Source: Bradyrhizobium erythrophlei
GTDB taxonomy: Bacteria > Pseudomonadota > Alphaproteobacteria > Rhizobiales > Xanthobacteraceae
DNA: 64,000 nt
Reading direction: 5' to 3'
Assembly: GCF_900129425.1 (NCBI RefSeq)
Contig: NZ_LT670817.1
Span: 2,666,001-2,730,000 of the forward strand
Shown: positions 1 through 7,340 of the stretch, piece after piece
Layout of the letters: each line of letters starts with the position of its first letter
Numbering within the stretch: the first letter of the stretch is position 1
Program-made: the position numbers and the translations under genes
The notes under the pieces: model-generated
What the model saw: the letters and a program-made list of their open reading frames with translations, nothing else
Databases searched by the model: none
What the model was told of the DNA's origin: nothing

Positions 1-360
1 GCCCCAGCCGGCGAGGCCGAGTTGACGCCAGTGATCGTAGTCGGCGGCCTGTCCGCGCATCGAGATCATGGCGTTGATGGCGGACGAGCCGCCGATCACC
101 TTGCCGCGGGGATAGGCCAGCGAGCGGCCGTTGAGGCCGGCTTCGGGCTCGGTGCGGAACATCCAGTCCGAGCGCGGATTGCCGATCGCGAAGAGATAGC
201 CGACCGGGATGTGAAACCAGATCCAGTTGTCGTTGCCGCCGGCTTCCAGCAGCAGCACGCGGTTTTTGGGATCGGCCGACAGCCGGTTGGCGACGATGCA
301 GCCGGCGGTACCCGCGCCGACCACGATATAGTCGAAATCACCTTCAAACCGCGTTGTCAT
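1..360 (-). CDS. GMC-family FAD oxidoreductase, N-terminal part (runs off left edge)
   Basis: About 120 N-terminal residues are present; the gene continues beyond base 1 and no stop is seen. Translation from the ATG at 360 gives an FAD-binding Rossmann start with GAGTAG (GxGxxG) at residues 15-20, then LLLEAGG, and the GMC signature PRGKVIGGSSAIN. Members of this family (choline dehydrogenase and alcohol dehydrogenase types) oxidise alcohols with FAD; the substrate cannot be told from this fragment. The 207 bp before the next gene hold a palindromic repeat. The family is clear from the motifs, the function is not. Confidence 0.88.
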   Translation of the reverse strand, partial: MTTRFEGDFDYIVVGAGTAGCIVANRLSADPKNRVLLLEAGGNDNWIWFHIPVGYLFAIGNPRSDWMFRTEPEAGLNGRSLAYPRGKVIGGSSAINAMISMRGQAADYDHWRQLGLAGWG

Positions 361-393
361 CATTGAATTGCGTACCGCCCAGAATCGTTTCGC

Positions 394-489
394 CGTCATG
401 CCCGGGATTGTCCCGGGCCTCCACGTCTTTTTTCCGGCTTCCAATACCAGATTTGGACGTCGATGGCCGGAACAAGCCGGTCATGACGG
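394..489. repeat. Palindromic intergenic repeat, family B
   Basis: It opens with CGTCATGCCCGGG and closes with a reverse-complementary CCGGTCATGACG, with CCACGTCT inside and its partner GGACGTCGATGG in the other arm. The same structure occurs at 55606-55694. It lies between two divergent genes and looks like a dispersed rhizobial palindrome, not a promoter. Confidence 0.7.
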
Positions 490-567
490 TTTTCATGCCA
501 TGTTGGGCGGATCGCCGCTTGCGTGCTAGACAGGGCAAACACTCAAACCCCCAGACCGAGACCCCCC

Positions 568-1740
568 ATGCCCATCGTCAACCGCGTCGCCGATCTGCAA
601 CCCGACATCCAAGCCTGGCGCCGGGATATCCACCAACATCCCGAATTGCTCTACGACGTGCATCGCACTGCGGCATTCGTGGCTGACCGGCTGCGGGAAT
701 TCGGCTGCGACGAAGTGGCGACCGGCCTCGGCCGTACCGGGGTTGTCGGCGTCATCAAGGGCCGCAAGCCGGCCAGCGCGGGCGATATCAGGGTGATCGG
801 GCTTCGCGCCGATATGGATGCGCTGCCGATCGAGGAGGACACCAATCTCGCTTACGCCTCGAAGACGCCGGGCAAGATGCACGCCTGCGGCCATGACGGC
901 CACACCGCGATGCTGCTCGGCGCGGCCCGCTATCTCGCGGAGACCCGGAATTTCGCCGGCGACGCGGTGGTGATCTTTCAGCCGGCGGAGGAGGGCGGCG
1001 CCGGCGCCGCCGCGATGATCAAGGACGGGCTGATGGACCGCTTTGCCATCGATCAGGTCTACGGCATGCACAATGGCCCGGGAATTCCGGTCGGCTCGTT
1101 CGCGATCCGGACCGGTCCGATCATGGCCGCGACTGACGCCATCGACATCCGGATCGAGGGGCTCGGCGGCCACGCGGCGCGCCCGCACAAATGCATCGAT
1201 TCGGTTCTGGTCGGCGCCCAGCTGATCACGGCTTTGCAGTCGATCGTGTCGCGCAGCGTCGATCCCTTGGAATCGGCTGTTATTTCGATGTGCGAATTCC
1301 ACGCCGGCAACGCCCGCAACGTGATTCCGCAGACTGCGGAACTGAAGGGCACCGTGCGCACCCTGACGGCGGAAGTGCGGGAACTGATCGAGAAGCGGGT
1401 GCGCGAGGTCGTCGCAGGCGTCGCGCAGATGACGGGCGCCCGGATCGACCTCACTTACGAACGCGGCTATCCCGTGGTGGTCAACCCCGCCGCCCAGACC
1501 GAGGCTGCGACCCAGGCGGCCAGGGAAATTGCCGGCGACGCCAACGTGCACGAGATGCCGCCGCTGATGGGCGCGGAGGATTTCGCCTACATGCTGGAGG
1601 CGCGTCCGGGCGCGTTCATCTTCTGCGGCAACGGCAACAGCGCAGGGCTGCATCATCCCGCCTACAATTTCAACGACGAGGCGATCGTGTTCGGCACCTC
1701 GTACTGGATCAAGCTGGTCGAGAACACGCTGGCGGCGTGA
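568..1740 (+). CDS. M20 family amidohydrolase (hippurate hydrolase-like)
   Basis: A 390-residue metal-dependent amidohydrolase of the peptidase M20 / HipO type, expected to cleave N-acyl amino acids in the cytoplasm. Visible signatures are RRDIHQHPEL near the N-terminus, RADMDALP, the metal-binding HACGHDGH segment, QPAEEGGAGA carrying the catalytic glutamate, and GAEDFAYM near the C-terminus. The ATG at 568 is chosen because the family alignment starts at about that point; an upstream in-frame ATG at 523 would add 15 unrelated residues. It stands alone and ends just before a hairpin shared with the convergent phosphate transporter gene. The exact substrate is unknown. Confidence 0.92.
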   Translation: MPIVNRVADLQPDIQAWRRDIHQHPELLYDVHRTAAFVADRLREFGCDEVATGLGRTGVVGVIKGRKPASAGDIRVIGLRADMDALPIEEDTNLAYASKTPGKMHACGHDGHTAMLLGAARYLAETRNFAGDAVVIFQPAEEGGAGAAAMIKDGLMDRFAIDQVYGMHNGPGIPVGSFAIRTGPIMAATDAIDIRIEGLGGHAARPHKCIDSVLVGAQLITALQSIVSRSVDPLESAVISMCEFHAGNARNVIPQTAELKGTVRTLTAEVRELIEKRVREVVAGVAQMTGARIDLTYERGYPVVVNPAAQTEAATQAAREIAGDANVHEMPPLMGAEDFAYMLEARPGAFIFCGNGNSAGLHHPAYNFNDEAIVFGTSYWIKLVENTLAA

Positions 1741-1751
1741 GCCGTTCGTAA

Positions 1752-1784
1752 AAGGCCCGCGCGGATGTGGCGCGGGCCTTGCGT
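1752..1784. terminator. Bidirectional intrinsic terminator
   Basis: A perfect 11-bp stem (AAGGCCCGCGC at 1752-1762 and GCGCGGGCCTT at 1770-1780) with a 7-nt loop, followed by GCGTTTT. It sits between the convergent M20 amidohydrolase and PiT genes and can serve both. Confidence 0.75.
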
Positions 1785-1804
1785 TTTCCGATGGGGAGAC
1801 GGAC

Positions 1805-3427
1805 CTACAGCAGCCTGGAGAAGATCAGATACAGGGTGCCCGAAACGATCATCGCCGCCGGCAATGTCAGCACCCAGGCCAGTGCGATGTTGCGGATCGT
1901 CGACCATTGCAGCCCGGATCCGCTGGCCGACATGGTACCGGCGATACCGGACGAGAGCACGTGGGTGGTGGACACCGGCAGCCCGTATCCGTCGGCCGCC
2001 GCGATGGTCGCGGCCGCCGTGATTTCGGCGCAGGCGCCCTGGGCGTAGGTCAGATGGGTCTTGCCGATCTTCTCGCCGACGGTGACCACGATGCGTTTCC
2101 AGCCGATCATGGTGCCGAGGCCGAGCGCGATGGCGACGGCGATTTTCACCCAGGTCGGAATGAATTTCGTCGCCGCATCGAGCGACCCCTTGTAGCTGTT
2201 GAGGATCGCGATCTCGTCGCCGTTGAGGTCGCTTTCCTTGTCCTTCATCAGCAAGCGGATGGCCTCCGAAACCAGGTACATGTCGTTGCGGGTATTGCCG
2301 ACGGCATCGGCGGGGAACTTGGCCAGCGATCCGTACTGGGTGACCTGGTTGCTGATGTCGCGCACCAGCACCGCCAACGACGGGTAGGTTCCCTCGTTGA
2401 TCTGGTGTTGCGCGACGTAGTTCGTCACCGCCGGCCGCGGGTTGCCCAAGACGTTATAGCCGGCGCCCTTTCGTTCGATAACATTGCTCGCGGCGGTCGA
2501 ATTGGCGATGAACTGCTTGATCTGGCTCTCGGGCAAGGCGCGGTTGAGCGCGTAGGCGGTGGGCACCGTGCCGATGAGAATGAGCATGATGAGCCCCATG
2601 CCCTTTTGGCCGTCGTTCGAGCCATGGAAGAAGCTGACCAGGGTGCAAGTGAGGATCAGGATGCTGCGGATCCACCACGGCGGCGGCTGGTCGCCCTTCG
2701 GCTCGGCGAACAGCGCCGGGGTGGCGCGCTGCAGCACCATCTTGAGGACAAAGAGCAAAATCGCCGCCAGCGCGAAACCGAACAGCGGCGACAGCAGCAG
2801 CGCCTTGCCGATATTGGCTGCCTGCGACCAGTCCACGCCGGAGGTGCCGTCGCGGCCGCGCAACAGCGCGTTGGTGATGCCGACGCCCATGATCGACCCG
2901 ATCAGGGTGTGCGAACTGGATGCCGGCAGACCGAAATACCAGGTGCCGACGTTCCAGATGATCGCGGCGATCAGCAGGGCGAACACCATGGCAAAGCCGG
3001 CGCCGCTGCCGACCTGCAGGATCAATTCGACCGGCAGCAGCGACACGATGCCGAACGCGACCGCGCCTGATGACAGCAGGACGCCGAACAGATTGAACAT
3101 GCCCGACCACACCACGGCAATGTGGGCGGGAAGGGAGCGAGTATAGATCACCGTGGCGACGGCATTGGCGGTGTCGTGAAAGCCATTGACGAACTCGAAG
3201 CCGAGCGCGATCAGCAACGCGACGAACAGCAGAATGTAGGGCAGATAGGAGGTTACCCGCGTGTCGGTGGCGTCGACATCGGCGTAGATGCTGTAGGCGA
3301 CGAACAGCAGCGCGGCGGCGACCACCCCCATGTAAATGATGCCGGTCAAAGGATGAAAGCCGCCATCGAGGTTCGGTCCGCCCCGGCGGGCGGGCTCGAT
3401 CGAACCCGGTAACGCTACATCGCTCAT
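1805..3427 (-). CDS. PiT-family inorganic phosphate transporter
   Basis: A 540-residue integral membrane protein of the PiT (PHO4) family, which carries low-affinity metal-phosphate symport in bacteria. The two family repeats are visible: FVNGFHDTANAVAT in the N-terminal half and SFFHGSNDGQKGMG in the second half, each followed by hydrophobic helices. A long hydrophilic loop of roughly 140 residues in the central part is typical of the larger PitA-like members. The ATG at 3427 starts a short hydrophilic leader before the first helix. No PhoU-like gene is adjacent, so it stands as a single gene. Confidence 0.93.
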   Translation of the reverse strand: MSDVALPGSIEPARRGGPNLDGGFHPLTGIIYMGVVAAALLFVAYSIYADVDATDTRVTSYLPYILLFVALLIALGFEFVNGFHDTANAVATVIYTRSLPAHIAVVWSGMFNLFGVLLSSGAVAFGIVSLLPVELILQVGSGAGFAMVFALLIAAIIWNVGTWYFGLPASSSHTLIGSIMGVGITNALLRGRDGTSGVDWSQAANIGKALLLSPLFGFALAAILLFVLKMVLQRATPALFAEPKGDQPPPWWIRSILILTCTLVSFFHGSNDGQKGMGLIMLILIGTVPTAYALNRALPESQIKQFIANSTAASNVIERKGAGYNVLGNPRPAVTNYVAQHQINEGTYPSLAVLVRDISNQVTQYGSLAKFPADAVGNTRNDMYLVSEAIRLLMKDKESDLNGDEIAILNSYKGSLDAATKFIPTWVKIAVAIALGLGTMIGWKRIVVTVGEKIGKTHLTYAQGACAEITAAATIAAADGYGLPVSTTHVLSSGIAGTMSASGSGLQWSTIRNIALAWVLTLPAAMIVSGTLYLIFSRLL

Positions 3428-3560
3428 GCTAATTCTCCCCTAATCGCAATGCCCCGACTTTGCTCGATGCATGTGACAGGACCGTGAAGCGCCGGGTTGA
3501 AGCTGGGCCCGAGCACCCGCTGCATCGCGTCGCTCCAACCGCTTTCCTTTTGAAAGCCCC

Positions 3561-3585
3561 GGAACATTGACCATGAGGTGACGTT
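3561..3585 (+). promoter_or_regulatory. Candidate EcfG (general stress sigma factor) promoter
   Basis: GGAAC at 3561-3565 and CGTT at 3582-3585 with a 16-nt spacer match the GGAAC-N16/17-CGTT consensus of alphaproteobacterial EcfG promoters. The -10 end lies about 50 bp before the DUF892 gene, a family commonly stress induced. Confidence 0.65.
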
Positions 3586-3636
3586 GAGACCCGGGGACAT
3601 CCCGCATTTAAATCCGTCTCACGAAGGGAGCGCGCC

Positions 3637-4134
3637 ATGACCACCAAAGACAAGGACCTCAATGACCTCTTCCTCGATACGCTCAAGGACATCTACTATG
3701 CCGAAAAGCAGATCTTGAAGGCGCTGCCCAAGATGGCGAAAGCGGCCAGTTCCGAAAAGCTGCGCGCGGCATTCGAAAAGCACCACGGCGAGACCGAAGG
3801 CCAAGTCGAACGCCTCGAACAGATTTTCGAATTGATCGACAAGCCGGCGCGCGCCAAGACCTGCGAAGCGATCCAGGGCATCCTCGACGAGGGCAAGGAA
3901 GTCATGGACGAGTACAAGGGTTCCGAGGCGCTGGATGCCGGCATGCTTGCGGCGGCCCAGGCCGTCGAGCACTACGAAATCTCCCGCTATGGTACGCTGA
4001 AGCAATGGGCGCAGCAGCTCGGCATGAAAGACGCCGTCCGGCTGCTGGATGCGACCCTGCAGGAGGAGAAGAAGACCGACCAGAGCCTGACCTCGCTCGC
4101 GGAAGGCGCGGTGAATCTGGCGGCTGCAGCTTGA
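3637..4134 (+). CDS. DUF892 (YciE/YciF-type) ferritin-like protein
   Basis: A 165-residue all-helical protein. The opening LNDLFLDTLKDIYYAEKQI is the hallmark of the DUF892 family, ferritin-like four-helix bundles linked to general stress responses. Potential metal ligands are spread along the helices, for example the glutamates and histidine around KHHGETEGQVERLE. A GGGAG ribosome site lies 7 nt before the ATG. Upstream is a match to the EcfG promoter consensus, which fits stress control. The biochemical role of the family is not settled. Confidence 0.92.
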   Translation: MTTKDKDLNDLFLDTLKDIYYAEKQILKALPKMAKAASSEKLRAAFEKHHGETEGQVERLEQIFELIDKPARAKTCEAIQGILDEGKEVMDEYKGSEALDAGMLAAAQAVEHYEISRYGTLKQWAQQLGMKDAVRLLDATLQEEKKTDQSLTSLAEGAVNLAAAA

Positions 4135-4143
4135 TCGCCTTTC

Positions 4144-4199
4144 GTGTCCCGGACGCGGTGCAGCGCCTCTTCGGTGCTGCGCAGCTGATCCGGGGCACG
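4144..4199. repeat. Palindromic repeat, family C
   Basis: GTGTCCCGGACGCGGTGCAGCGC opens an imperfect hairpin that closes with CCGGGGCAC, in the 69-bp gap between two convergent genes. Related copies are at 23661-23707 and, with a different stem, at 24635-24666. It could also act as a terminator. Confidence 0.6.
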
Positions 4200-4203
4200 C
4201 CGT

Positions 4204-4833
4204 TTAGGCCGCGTGGGCCGATTTCCTCATGAGCGCCGCGGCCATTTTCAGATCATCGACAAAGCGTTGATATTCGCGCGCCTTGGCGGCCGCGTCGGGC
4301 AGCCGCAAAAGATAGGACGGATGCACCGTCACCAGCGCCTGGATACCGTCGCCGAGATCGATCGGGCGGCCGCGATTCTTGTTGATCGGCGTGATTTTGC
4401 CGAACACGCTTTGCGCCGCGGTAGCGCCCATCGCCACCACAAGCGCAGGCTTGGTCGAGGTCAGTTCGCGTTCGTACCATTGCCGGCATGCCTTGATCTC
4501 GGACGTATTCGGCTTCTGGTGCAGGCGGATTTTTCCGCGCTGTACGAACTTGAAATGTTTGACGGCATTGGTGACGTAGACCTTGTTGCGGTCGATGCCG
4601 GCTTCATCGAGCGCGCGGTCGAGCATTTGCCCGGCCGGACCCACGAACGGTTTGCCGGCAAGGTCTTCCTTGTCGCCGGGCTGCTCGCCGACCAGCATTA
4701 CCTGCGCATGCTGCGGGCCCTCGCCGAACACGGTCTGGGTCGCGTTTTTCCAGAGAGGACAGGCGCGGCAACTGGCCGCTTCCTCACGCAGGATTTTGAG
4801 GCTGGTGGGGGACGTGGCTGACGCGGTCGTCAT
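4204..4833 (-). CDS. udgX: UdgX-type uracil-DNA glycosylase
   Basis: A 209-residue member of the uracil-DNA glycosylase superfamily. The motif GEQPGDKEDL at 49-58 and the phrase TNAVKHFKF at 88-96 are those of the UdgX group, which stays covalently attached to the abasic site through a histidine in a KRRIH loop. Here that loop reads KIRLH at 101-105, so His105 is kept while two other residues differ. C22, C25 and C116 are plausible iron-sulfur ligands; His93 stands where family-4 enzymes have a cysteine. HPSYLLR at 171-177 is the second catalytic motif. The gene is divergent from imuA with a LexA box between them. Confidence 0.88.
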   Translation of the reverse strand: MTTASATSPTSLKILREEAASCRACPLWKNATQTVFGEGPQHAQVMLVGEQPGDKEDLAGKPFVGPAGQMLDRALDEAGIDRNKVYVTNAVKHFKFVQRGKIRLHQKPNTSEIKACRQWYERELTSTKPALVVAMGATAAQSVFGKITPINKNRGRPIDLGDGIQALVTVHPSYLLRLPDAAAKAREYQRFVDDLKMAAALMRKSAHAA

Positions 4834-4986
4834 GGGGTTTTTCCGCTTCCGTTTGAAAAATCATTACGGTGGGCGAGGCTCAATGCGGGCAGGCTGCCTG
4901 GGTTCCTTCGATCCCATTGGGATTGCTCACGAAAAACATAGGCTCCTGACACGATTGACTCCGCAGGCCATGTTAGCTTTATATTA

Positions 4987-5001
4987 GAACATATCATGAA
5001 C
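4987..5001. promoter_or_regulatory. LexA (SOS) box
   Basis: GAAC-N7-GAAC (GAAC at 4987-4990 and 4998-5001) is the alphaproteobacterial LexA operator. It lies 59 bp before imuA and 154 bp from the start of the divergent udgX gene, so it is well placed to repress imuA-imuB-dnaE2 and possibly udgX. Confidence 0.82.
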
Positions 5002-5059
5002 AAATGAGCCAGCCGTGGGTTCAATAAAGAACCTGTGACGGCCTAATCTGAGGAGCGGC

Positions 5060-5854
5060 ATGACCGGCGCGCGCACGAACACGCTTGCGACGTTGCGCGG
5101 CAGCATCGAGCGCATCGAGTCGCATGGCGATGCGTATACGCCCGACAGGGTAGCGCTCGGGCATGCCGACGCCGATGCGACATTGCAGGGCGGCCTCGCG
5201 GTGGGGGCGATGCACGAGGTGTTCGCCGAAGCAGGCCGGCAAAGTGCCGCGGCGACCGGTTTTGTCGCAGGCCTTGCGGGACGGGCGGGCGCACGGCGGC
5301 CGCTGGTGTGGGTGCGTCAGGATTTCACCGAAATTGAATCGGGCGCGCTGTCGATGAGCGGGCTGGCCGAACTCGGTCTCGATCCGCGCCTGATGGTGAC
5401 GGTGCGCGCGGCGGATGTGGACACCGCGTTGCGAACCGCCGCCGACGCACTGGCCTGCGATGCGCTTGGTGTCGTGGTGCTGGAAGTCTGGGGCGAAGCG
5501 CGCCAGCTCGATCTCGTCGCCAGCCGCAAGCTGACGCTGGCCGCGCAGGCGTCGGGCGTCACCGGCCTAGTGCTGCGGGTGGCGGCCGAGCCACAGCCCT
5601 CAACGGCGGAGACCAGATGGATCGTACGCGCGGCGCATTCGCCGCCGGGAGCACTTTGGAGCGCGTGGGGCGCGCCGGTGTTCGACGCGCAACTTGTCCG
5701 CAACCGTCATGGCCCGGTCGGGCGGTGGATCATGGAATGGAAATGTGATGAGTGCCTTTTCGAGAAACCGGCGGCGTATCCTCAGCCTGTGGCTGCCGCG
5801 CCTGCCCATCGACCGTATCAAACGCCAGCTTTGGCAGGACGACGGTTCGCGTGA
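5060..5854 (+). CDS. imuA: ImuA, RecA-like mutagenesis protein
   Basis: A 264-residue protein of the ImuA family, the RecA/SulA-like partner in the damage-inducible ImuA-ImuB-DnaE2 translesion synthesis machine of bacteria lacking PolV. The body shows the family pattern: an N-terminal recognition segment with GGLAVGAMHEVFAE, the core strand PLVWVRQD, and GVVVLEVWGEARQLDLVASR. The C-terminal ~35 residues overlap the start of imuB by 107 bases. A GAGGAG-like ribosome site precedes the ATG. The LexA box 59 bp upstream predicts SOS induction. Identity is well supported by gene order. Confidence 0.92.
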   Translation: MTGARTNTLATLRGSIERIESHGDAYTPDRVALGHADADATLQGGLAVGAMHEVFAEAGRQSAAATGFVAGLAGRAGARRPLVWVRQDFTEIESGALSMSGLAELGLDPRLMVTVRAADVDTALRTAADALACDALGVVVLEVWGEARQLDLVASRKLTLAAQASGVTGLVLRVAAEPQPSTAETRWIVRAAHSPPGALWSAWGAPVFDAQLVRNRHGPVGRWIMEWKCDECLFEKPAAYPQPVAAAPAHRPYQTPALAGRRFA

Positions 5855-7340
5855 AGCAAACCATCCCAGCATTGTCGTTGCCAAGCAAAACAACGCGTTG
5901 CAGATTTTTGCCCTCGACGACGCAGCCGCGCGTCTCAGCCTTGAGATCGGCCAGCCGCTCGCCAATGCCCGCGCCATCTGCCCGCAATTAAGGGTGTTCG
6001 ATGCCGATGAGGCGGCCGACGCCAGGGCGCTGAATGCCATTGCCGAATGGTGCGACCGCTTCACGCCGCTGGTGGCGATCGATCCTCCGCACGGCTTGTT
6101 TCTCGATATCACCGGCTGCGTCCATTTGTTCGGCGGCGAGGCCACAATGATGCGGCTGTTGTGCGACGTGCTGACCGCGCAGGGTTTTGCCATCAGCGCC
6201 GCCATCGCCGGCACCTCGGTGTGTGCGCGGACGATGACGCGTCATGTCCATGGCCGCATCGTTGGGGATGGCGAGGAAGCCGATGCGGTCAGGCCGTTGC
6301 CGGTGTCGGCGCTTGGCGCCGACGCTGTCGTTGTTATCGGCCTGCGCCGCGCCGGGCTGAAAACCATCGGCGATGTCGCCGCCCGTGCGCGTCATGAAAT
6401 CACCGCAAGATTCGGTGCTGGTTTCACAACCCTGCTGGAACAGGCGCTGGGGCAAAGCGATGCGCCGATCAGCCCGCGCAAGCCGCTACCGGATTACATC
6501 GTGGAGAAACGTTTCGCCGAACCGGTGGCGACCGATGGCGTGATCTCGGCGACCTTGTCCAGGCTGGCCGAAATGCTGGTCGCGGCGATGGCGCAGCAGG
6601 GCAAGGGCGCGCGGCGGCTGGAAGCCCGTTTCTTCCGCACCGATGGCGCGGTTCGCACCATCATGGTCGATACCGGCCAACCCGTGACCAAAAGCACGGT
6701 GATCGATCGCCTGTTTCGTGAGCGGCTCGATGCCTTGAACGATCCGCTCGATCCGGGTTTCGGATTCGATCTCATTCGCCTGAGCGCCAGCCGCACCGAA
6801 ATCGTGGTGCAACAGCAGCGCGATCTCGATGCCAATGTCCACGACAATGACGAACTGGCCGCATTGATCGACCGCATTGCCGCGCGCATCGGCGGGCGGC
6901 GCGTGGTCGTGCATTTGCCGCAGGACACCCACATTCCCGAGCGCGCGGTGCTGGCTGCACCGGCACAGCATCATTTAGCCGCCGCCGCGCAGGCGGTCTG
7001 GCCGGTGCGCACCGAGGCAGAGCCGCCGTTGCGGCCGCTGCGGCTGTTCGAGCGGCCGGAACAGATCAAAGTCATCGCGCAGGTGCCGGATGGGCCGCCC
7101 GCCCGGTTCGTCTGGCGCCGCGCCACCCACGCCGTGGTCCGCGCCGAAGGTCCCGAGCGCGTCGCCATGGAATGGTGGCGCGCGCAGGACGAGATGCTGA
7201 CGCGCGATTATTTTCGCGTCGAGGACGAGGCCGGCTTGCGGTTCTGGCTGTATCGCGATGGACTTTACGACCGCGAGATCGTGCAGCAAGAAGGCAGGGC
7301 CGTTCAGCCGAACTGGTTCATGCACGGGTTGTTCGCATGA
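5748..7340 (+). CDS. imuB: ImuB, inactive Y-family polymerase-like protein
   Basis: A 530-residue Y-family DNA polymerase relative. In this family the catalytic acidic residues are lost and the protein bridges DnaE2 to the beta clamp. The opening RRILSLWLPRLPIDRIKR and the segment AIDPPHGLFLDITGCVHLFG match ImuB. The C-terminal third (from about residue 330) is the linker and clamp-interaction region, ending in LYDREIVQQEGR. The ATG at 5748 is preferred over an earlier in-frame ATG at 5694 because it begins at the conserved core. It overlaps imuA by 107 bases and its stop overlaps the dnaE2 start as ATGA, showing tight translational coupling. Confidence 0.92.
   Translation: MSAFSRNRRRILSLWLPRLPIDRIKRQLWQDDGSREANHPSIVVAKQNNALQIFALDDAAARLSLEIGQPLANARAICPQLRVFDADEAADARALNAIAEWCDRFTPLVAIDPPHGLFLDITGCVHLFGGEATMMRLLCDVLTAQGFAISAAIAGTSVCARTMTRHVHGRIVGDGEEADAVRPLPVSALGADAVVVIGLRRAGLKTIGDVAARARHEITARFGAGFTTLLEQALGQSDAPISPRKPLPDYIVEKRFAEPVATDGVISATLSRLAEMLVAAMAQQGKGARRLEARFFRTDGAVRTIMVDTGQPVTKSTVIDRLFRERLDALNDPLDPGFGFDLIRLSASRTEIVVQQQRDLDANVHDNDELAALIDRIAARIGGRRVVVHLPQDTHIPERAVLAAPAQHHLAAAAQAVWPVRTEAEPPLRPLRLFERPEQIKVIAQVPDGPPARFVWRRATHAVVRAEGPERVAMEWWRAQDEMLTRDYFRVEDEAGLRFWLYRDGLYDREIVQQEGRAVQPNWFMHGLFA

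Noticed and set aside
526..1656. Long open frame on the minus strand opposite the M20 amidohydrolase
   Set aside because: It is a codon-bias shadow in GC-rich DNA: no family sequence and a conserved enzyme on the other strand.
5694..5747. Earlier in-frame ATG for imuB
   Set aside because: The extra 18 residues lie in the imuA C-terminus and do not match the family start.
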